Program-made: the position numbers and the translations under genes
From: Branchiostoma lanceolatum
Lineage: Eukaryota; Chordata; Leptocardii; Amphioxiformes; Branchiostomatidae
Assembly (NCBI RefSeq): GCF_035083965.1
Contig: NC_089725.1
Location: forward strand, 28,777,925-28,841,924
Direction: 5' to 3'
Length of the DNA stretch: 64,000 nucleotides
Shown here: piece after piece, positions 58,001 to 64,000 of the stretch
How positions within the stretch are numbered: position 1 is the stretch's first letter
Layout: each line of letters starts with the position of its first letter
Notes under the pieces: generated by a model
Databases searched by the model: none
What the model was told of the DNA's origin: nothing
The model's input: only the letters and a program-made list of their open reading frames with translations

Positions 58001-61000
58001 CTAATACATCCATACACATAGGGGAATCATGTGGCATTGCAAAAACACCTAACTAAATGACGATCATCTCCATCATCATTATCCTCATCATCTTTATCAT
58101 CCTCCTCCTACTAGAGGATCCCGTTCTCTTCCTTGGCCACTCTATCATGCAGTGAACCTAATGACTCACCGCTGCTTATCCCCAAACCAATACAAATTTG
58201 GTACCAGCTACCCTAGCACATAGTTAAAGATAAGTAAATCACTTCCTCCCACCTTCAGCATGGTGTCTGCATAGTGGATCCCGTTCTCCTCCTTGGCCAC
58301 CGCCCCGTTCAGCTTGTCAGCCTCCTCCTTGGTCCCCTCCTCCTCCTCGTACTTGTCGCTTGGCTTGCGGCGCCGACAGTAGAACATCAGGCCCAGCACC
58401 AGGATGATGTAGGCCGCCGCGCACCCGCAGGCGATCCCGATGGTCTTTAGCATGGCGGGATCCGTGCCCAGTCCACTGATCGCCCCATCTGAGCAACAAG
58501 AGATAATTTGTCAAGTTGTGAACTTGATTAAGTAGAAAATCAGGCCCAGCACCAGGATGATGTAGGCTGCCGCGCACCCGCAGGCGATCCCGATGGTCTT
58601 CAGCATGGCGGGATCCGTGCCCAGTCCACTGACTGCTCCATCTAAGCAACGCAAAATAGTTTGTCAAATTGTGAACTCCATTTAGGCCACACCAATTTCA
58701 TTCGTTGGTTCTCAGACTTTACAAAATATGCTACTACACTTAATGTATCTCACATCTAGGTGTGGTGGGTGTAGTACAGATGTGTGGTACTACACATCCA
58801 TGTCCAGTCACCTTTAGTGTTGCATGAGGTCAGGAGATCAGTCACAAAATAAGCACATACTTGGTGTAAATTTATATTGGTACAGTGCCGGTACTTCATG
58901 AATCAATTTTTACGGTACAGTACTGGTACACAGTACCGGTATGCAGCACTGTCAAGAACAAGAACAAAGTGATCTCCCAACTTACTGCTAATGACGACGT
59001 TGACCTCCTCGCGGGTGAGCCAGCCGACGTTGCCGGCGATGCAGGTGTACTTGCCCTGGTCCTCCGGCTCCGCCTTGCTGATGCGCAGAGTTCCGTTGGG
59101 CAGCACACAGTGCCGAGTTCCCTCCTCCTCACAGCTCTTCTCCGTGTACACCTGATTTAACAGCAAATGACATGGAATACATGCTCAGTGTGCTTACTTA
59201 GGATCAAGCAGGCTTAAACTACATTAATTCAATAATTGCAAAACAATCGCCATTAATATTCATCCGCAAGGTTACATATATCCACTGCTTAGAAAATCAG
59301 TGTGTTTGAGAGATCTCTTGTGGAGCACCCAGAACCACGTTCCCTCTTCCTCATAGATTTTCTCTGTGTATACCTAATTTAACAGCAGACAATGTGGAAT
59401 ATAATGATAACTTTCTTTTGCAAATTCATGCCCGTAGGCTAATTGCAAGGGTACAAACAGTAGAAAGGGTAACAATGGTAACAAGTGTCTATTCTATGCA
59501 TCTAACTAATGTTTCTACATACACCATTACTGGGGGGTTTGACTTCTTCTTTGGAGGCAGTGGCTGATGAAAAGTCCAACGTTTTTAATGATTAGCGGGT
59601 TTTGTGATTTTAGTAGAAATGTAGTTTTTTTTAAGGTCTTCTAGATGGTGAAAGCTCGGGAATATTTTTTTGGTTGTTTCGAAAAGCCTGTTTCTTTCAT
59701 CCTTATAATGAGGGCAGTTATATATGGCCATTAAACTTTGTAATTATCAATTTGCTGACATTCAACTTTATTCATATTCTATGTGGACTGGTGCACCCAA
59801 ATTTTTTTCTGTGCACCTAATTTTTTTGGATGGGTGCACCAGCGTACCTATTTCCAAAAATGAATTTTGAGCCCTGGTTACGAAATTGTGCTTACATTTT
59901 GAACCTTGCTGTTGGTGCCTGTCCATGTGATGATGGGTTCTGGGTCCCCCTCAGCCTGACAGTGCAGTAGGACCTGGGAACCCTCCCCGACTGTGGTGTC
60001 ATTCGGGGTCACCGTGAAATGTGGCTTCACTGTGGGACAGAAGAACATGGGAATAAGCATTTGCTGCAAAAGGAACATGTAAGACAGCCATACCAATTTG
60101 TCCACCCCCCCCCAAAAAAAGTTACTTGTCTAAAGTCAAATACTTGTCTGTTTTCCATAATCTGACTATAATTTTCACTTCTCTTCCAACATCTACGAAC
60201 ACAATTCTGCCGGGTCACCCTGAAAATAGGCATCTAAAGTGATCTTCAATGCAACGTCCCCCAGTATAATATACTGCATATCTGTACATGCCTGGGGGGT
60301 GATGCACTAGAGATCTCTCAAGCACACTGTTTTTTCAAAGTGGTGGGTATATGTAACCCGATGCATGAATGTTAATGGAGGTTAGTTCATCCCGGGCCAT
60401 TCTTACCAAACACTGTCAGCTTGATGCTGCCTAACCCTGTAACCAATGGAAAATTCGTAGAAAACGGCTACATTCTTTAGTGTGCTTAAGGTTTATCGGC
60501 AGGGCCCTGAGTATTTTCCTCTTCTAGTCTATCCCAGGCCATTCTTACCGAACACCTTCAGCTTGATGGTGGCGTTGATCAGCCCCTGCTGACTGGAGGC
60601 GATACATGTGTACAAAATTGGCAGAAAACGGCCACTTTCTTTATTGTGCTAGGGCCCTGAGTATTTTCACTCCTCTTCTAGTTCATCCAAGACAGTTCTT
60701 ACCAAACACTGTCAGCTTGATGGTGGCGTTGATCAGGCCCTGCTGACTGGAGGCGATACACGTGTACATCCCCGCATCCTCCTTCTGTACCCCATTGATC
60801 TGCAGCGTCCCGTTGGCCTCCTGCACGTAGGCGGGCCAGGCGGAGGACTCCACGTTGTGCTTCAGCCACTGGATGGCCGGCGGGTACTCCCCCTTGGCGT
60901 TACAGCGGATGGCCACGGTGTCTCCCAGCTCCAGGGTGCGCGGGACGGGCGAAGGGGAGAACTTCAACTTTTCTGTAAACAACCAGAGACAGTCATGAAT

Positions 61001-63528
61001 GTGGTGTTGACCAAAATCAACAGCAATGCAAGATAATACAGCAGCTTTCTTTAAAGTGCAAATCTACTTAAACTTATGTTTTGATGATTTATAGTCAAGT
61101 CCAGTCCTAAGGACTACAACCCTTTCCACAAACATACATGTTGCTGTTTTTTGAGAAATAAACTCGTGTAGATTTACAATATATTGTTGAACATAATCAA
61201 ACATACATCATTCACTTAATTTTCATGGTAGCAAACTTTCACGGTGTAAGGAAAATGGACATTTTCACTGAACTTTACAAAAAGGATGTGTGGCGGAATC
61301 ATAAATAAACAGCTATTTCACAGTGATGATAAGTTCACAATACAGAGGTGACAGTGAAAACAGTGAACATAAAGTTACAGTAAAAGAAACAAGAATTACA
61401 GTCACTGCTGACCTATGACATTGAGGAAGAGCTGTCCCTCGATGCTGCCGGCAAGAGTCTGAGAGGCGCAGAAGTAGTCTCCTTCATCCAGCACACGCAG
61501 GGGGCTGATGTGCAGCGTGCCGTTACTGAACACCTCGTATCTGTTGTCCTGTCAGTCAACCAAACAAACAAGTCATATTAGGTCTTCAGTTTTCACACTA
61601 CAGTTGTACATGTTCATACGGTCTCAAACATGGATACAGGTTGCTGAAACAGTAAGCACAAACTTAAAACAATATGCATAAATGCTAACACCTTTCTGCT
61701 TCCCATACACTATGAGAGCCGTTACTGAACACCTGGTATCTGTTGTCCTGTCAAACAAGCAAACACAGGTCTTAAATTTGAACACTAAAGTTGTACATGT
61801 TAAAACTGTCTTAAACTTGAACCCAGATTGACATAGCAGCACAATAGCTACCTTTTCAAGCACGTACTAAAAACAATGTGCAAAACACTCCTGAGCCAAC
61901 ACATCTACATGTATTGGTATGGAACACACATCTACATGTATGTTCATACAACCTACATGTATTCTTTGGTAACATGATCAGAGATGTCCAGTTCTTTACA
62001 TTGCTACTGTACAGAAACAACATTTTAGCTAAATAGATACAGATACACTAACTTATACCACAAGATTTACTGTAATACCGTACCTTTCTGGGGTCTATTC
62101 TGAGAGACGTCCTGTGCCATGACACGGTGGGGTCGGGCGTGGCTCGGGTGTGGCAGTGGAGGTAGGCGTGGCCGTCCTCGTCTACATCGGTGTCTTCTGG
62201 TCTCTGTATCCACTCAGGAGCGGCTGAGGAACAACAAAAATTTGCATTGGAGAAGAGAAAGAAAGATCTTAGCTTTGCAAAATTTTCCACTTATCTCTTT
62301 ACAGGATTTTCGGTTACCGGACACACCATAGGCAAGGGACATTAATCAATCTGACATCTGAAAAACAAATCTCCCTGTACATGTACTTCAAAATCTATAG
62401 ATTAAACCTATCGACCCTAATTTCTTTATTTGCCATTAATCATAAAGATATATTGGTACAATTTGACAAATTCAAATGAAAATTGTCCAAAGCCATAGGT
62501 TAAAAATGCTTGCAAGAAATCTCTTCTTTGCACATTTTGTTGATTACAGAACGTAAGAGCGAAGAGTTGACTTACTTGCGACGACCACCATCATGTTCTG
62601 CCTCTCCTCGCCGGCCGTGTTGGAGGCCACACAGGTGAAGTTGCCCATGTCGGACACCTGCGTCCTGTTGATGATCAGCTGCTCACCTGGGGGGCAAGGG
62701 TCAACAATCGTACTTCAACATTCAGCATTCTGTATAATTTTGTATGATAAGCAGATTTCCTACATCACAACATTCTGGATACACATGCTAACTTATTAGG
62801 TCTCTAACTTTAGACTATTGTTTTCTTATCTTCAATTACGTTTCACTTTACTGATCTATTCATTCAACATAATTGTTCTCATCTTTCTACCACTCAACAC
62901 TTGTAGTCAATATCAAAACCTTTCCTGTGGACTTCTGATGCCAAAGGAGAGTAGGTCAACTCTACCTCACAAGATATTTATTGAAACTGAAATATGCCTT
63001 TATGAAGAGGACCTGATAGATAGTATGTGTAACAAGTTATATTGGAGGTCAAACTTTTTTGTGCTCCAACACTTTAAATGTATGTAATATGATGATGACA
63101 CATAGTGATAATTGAAAATTCTAGTGTTAATCAATCTAATGTAAATGCATTTAAATTCGTGTGGTTTTAACTCTGCGGAAGGGAGAACATTGAGTGGTCG
63201 CCGTGGTTTTAAGTTCGCGTATGAGACAATAGTAGACAAGGGGGTAGGAGGGCAAAAAATTTTGCAGTGGTTTTAAGTTCGCGACGATTAGCTCACTGCG
63301 AAAACCGTGAACATTAAACCACCGCAAACATTTCTGCATTTACAGTATTTAGCATCTATCCAGTCATCTGACCTGTAGTGTAGATCCTCCCGCTGCTGGG
63401 TACAGGTACGCCGTCCCGCTCCCACGTGATGACCGGCTCCGGCAGACCGTTTGGCGGGGCACAGCGAGCGATCAGGTTGTCTCCCGCAGGCACCATGTAC
63501 GGATCCAGGGAGTTCAGGTGTCCAAGGA
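55036..63528 (-). CDS. PTK7: PTK7-like receptor pseudokinase, 3' part of gene (11 exons seen)
   Basis: Minus-strand exons 63528-63373, 62686-62576, 62223-62084, 61548-61413, 60972-60703, 60029-59896, 59151-58986, 58488-58253, 56922-56811, 56221-55989, 55614-55036 (stop TGA), in phase, about 757 aa; 5' exons lie beyond the window. Four C-terminal Ig domains are seen (Cys pairs with DMGNFTCVASN, DEGDYFCASQ, DAGMYTCIASSQ, DQGKYTCIAGN). Then a transmembrane helix (GCAAAYIILVLGLMFYC), a basic stop-transfer, and a kinase domain with GRGEFGEVFLAKA, VVVKSL, HKDLAARNC, WVPLRWM-like VPLRWMPAEAI and WAESPKDRPTF. DFG is replaced by TLS, so it is a pseudokinase as in PTK7/Off-track. Family role: planar cell polarity and Wnt co-reception at the plasma membrane. 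Seven Ig domains are usual, so three should be upstream. Confidence 0.95.
57917..57976 (-). repeat. Stub of the 3' end of the PTK7 transmembrane exon
   Basis: CTACCTTCAGCATGGTGTCG and GTAGTGGATTCCGTTCTCCT match the donor edge of the real exon (58249-58290). Keeps a GTAGG donor-like site. Lies downstream in the intron. Confidence 0.8.
58537..58648 (-). pseudogene. Second, truncated copy of the PTK7 transmembrane exon
   Basis: About 100 bp nearly identical to 58383-58488, including the acceptor (GCTTAG). It encodes the juxtamembrane DGAVSGLGTDPAMLK and the transmembrane helix, then runs past the homology into LIKFTT and a TGA stop at 58509-58511. It lies in the intron just upstream (5') of the real exon. 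Confidence 0.85.
59325..59405 (-). repeat. Stub of the acceptor edge of a PTK7 Ig exon
   Basis: TTCTCTGTGTATACCTAATTTAACAGCA and flanks match 59137-59165 (real exon edge 59151) for roughly 75 bp with scattered changes. Confidence 0.8.
60400..60625 (-). repeat. Two stubs of the donor edge of a PTK7 Ig exon
   Basis: 60407-60430 (TTACCAAACACTGTCAGCTT) and 60545-60612 (TTACCGAACACCTTCAGCTT plus GATGGTGGCGTTGATCAG) repeat the real donor region at 60699-60770. Both keep the GTAAG donor. Confidence 0.85.
61700..61755 (-). repeat. Stub of the acceptor edge of a PTK7 Ig exon
   Basis: GCCGTTACTGAACACCTGGT and ATCTGTTGTCCTGTC match the real exon start at 61520-61552 with one coding change and the acceptor retained. 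Confidence 0.85.
63137..63347. mobile_element. TIR element in a PTK7 intron
   Basis: Ends TAATGTAAATGCATTTAAAT and GCAAACATTTCTGCATTTACAGTA-type pair as imperfect inverted repeats. The inside repeats GGTTTTAAGTTCGCG-like motifs, a composition common in invertebrate MITEs. No coding capacity. Confidence 0.6.
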
Positions 63529-63619
63529 CTGATAGAAAGAAAGGAAAGAAGTGAATTGTTACTGAATGCAGACTTGACACGTTGAAGAGATAAGATAGGT
63601 AGTTCATTGTCTCTTTTCT

Positions 63620-63670
63620 TCTCTCTCTCTTTCCCTCCCTCTCTCTCTCTCTCTCTCTCTCTTTCTTTCT
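63620..63670. repeat. CT-rich microsatellite
   Basis: (CT)n with TTTC/CCTC interruptions in the intron upstream of the first PTK7 exon seen. Confidence 0.9.
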
Positions 63671-64000
63671 GTTTCATTTGCCTTTTTTGAACCTGGCCAT
63701 TGTTACCACTTTTTTTTTGGGTCCCTTAGATACTTAGACCAGATCATATTGGTCCTGAGTGGTCTTCTTGGGCAGGTTTGACCAGGGCTGTCTCCAACTT
63801 TGAATTGTTAATTTTCTTAAATCTGTCATTTTAAGCTCACAAATATACATTTTCATTAATTTCATCTCTATTATATAACATTCAGATTCTTTTCACGAAC
63901 AGATGGGTTAAATTTTTGTCTATCCCAACAAGCAAAGTAGACAAAAGTATGAGTGTATGATTTGCATACTTTCAAGGTTAAATAAAGGTTGAAAAAAAAA

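Overview
The window looks like nuclear DNA of an invertebrate chordate, most probably an amphioxus (Branchiostoma). It is intron-rich, with compact vertebrate-like orthologues, many palindromic MITEs, tRNA-derived SINE-like repeats, and an immune-type gene combining LRR, ROC, COR, ZU5, UPA and TIR regions. The species is an inference; the gene families are read from exon-by-exon translation with phase-consistent splice sites.

Layout. (1) 1-10.3 kb, +: 3' part of an ARHGAP11A-like RhoGAP gene, 11 exons, ending in one 3.2-kb exon. (2) 10.3-14.4 kb: 3' flank and spacer with two copies of a fold-back MITE carrying perfect 9-bp target duplications, and a palindrome with a hammerhead-like core. (3) 14.4-19.65 kb, +: LRR-ROC-COR-ZU5-UPA-TIR gene, with one reading-frame break in the ROC domain. 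A ~280-bp repeat lies on both sides of this gene (11.7 and 20.3 kb). (4) 22.45-25.03 kb, -: AP2S1, the clathrin adaptor AP-2 sigma subunit, complete at 142 aa. (5) 25.35-27.34 kb, +: NUP35/NUP53, complete, head-to-head with AP2S1 over a ~320-bp promoter with CCAAT, ETS-like and ZNF143-like sites. (6) 28.5-29.8 kb, -: a small secreted cysteine-rich peptide of 81 aa. (7) 30.5-31.45 kb: a 47-bp satellite containing an 87-bp hAT-like MITE. (8) 32.1-38.3 kb, -: DXO decapping/exoribonuclease, complete, six coding exons. (9) 38.4-42.3 kb: repeat-rich spacer. (10) 42.4-51.2 kb, +: POLR1C (RPAC1/RPA40), complete; intron 4 holds a 2.35-kb fold-back transposon. (11) 51.5-64 kb, -: PTK7-like receptor pseudokinase, 3' part, with four Ig domains, a transmembrane exon and a kinase domain lacking DFG.

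The genes are mostly unrelated housekeeping functions (endocytosis, nuclear pore, RNA 5'-end quality control, Pol I/III) beside signalling genes (RhoGAP, PTK7) and one innate-immune-type gene; no operon-like logic is seen.

The most unusual window-wide signal is recurrent: introns carry partial duplicates of a neighbouring exon edge, meaning splice site plus tens of exonic bases. I count such stubs beside at least eight exons of four genes (ARHGAP11A-like, AP2S1, POLR1C, PTK7). The second is the large fold-back element in POLR1C with ~1.1-1.2-kb arms built of 210-bp tandem repeats and a perfect 8-bp target duplication. The third is the ROC-COR-ZU5-UPA-TIR gene.
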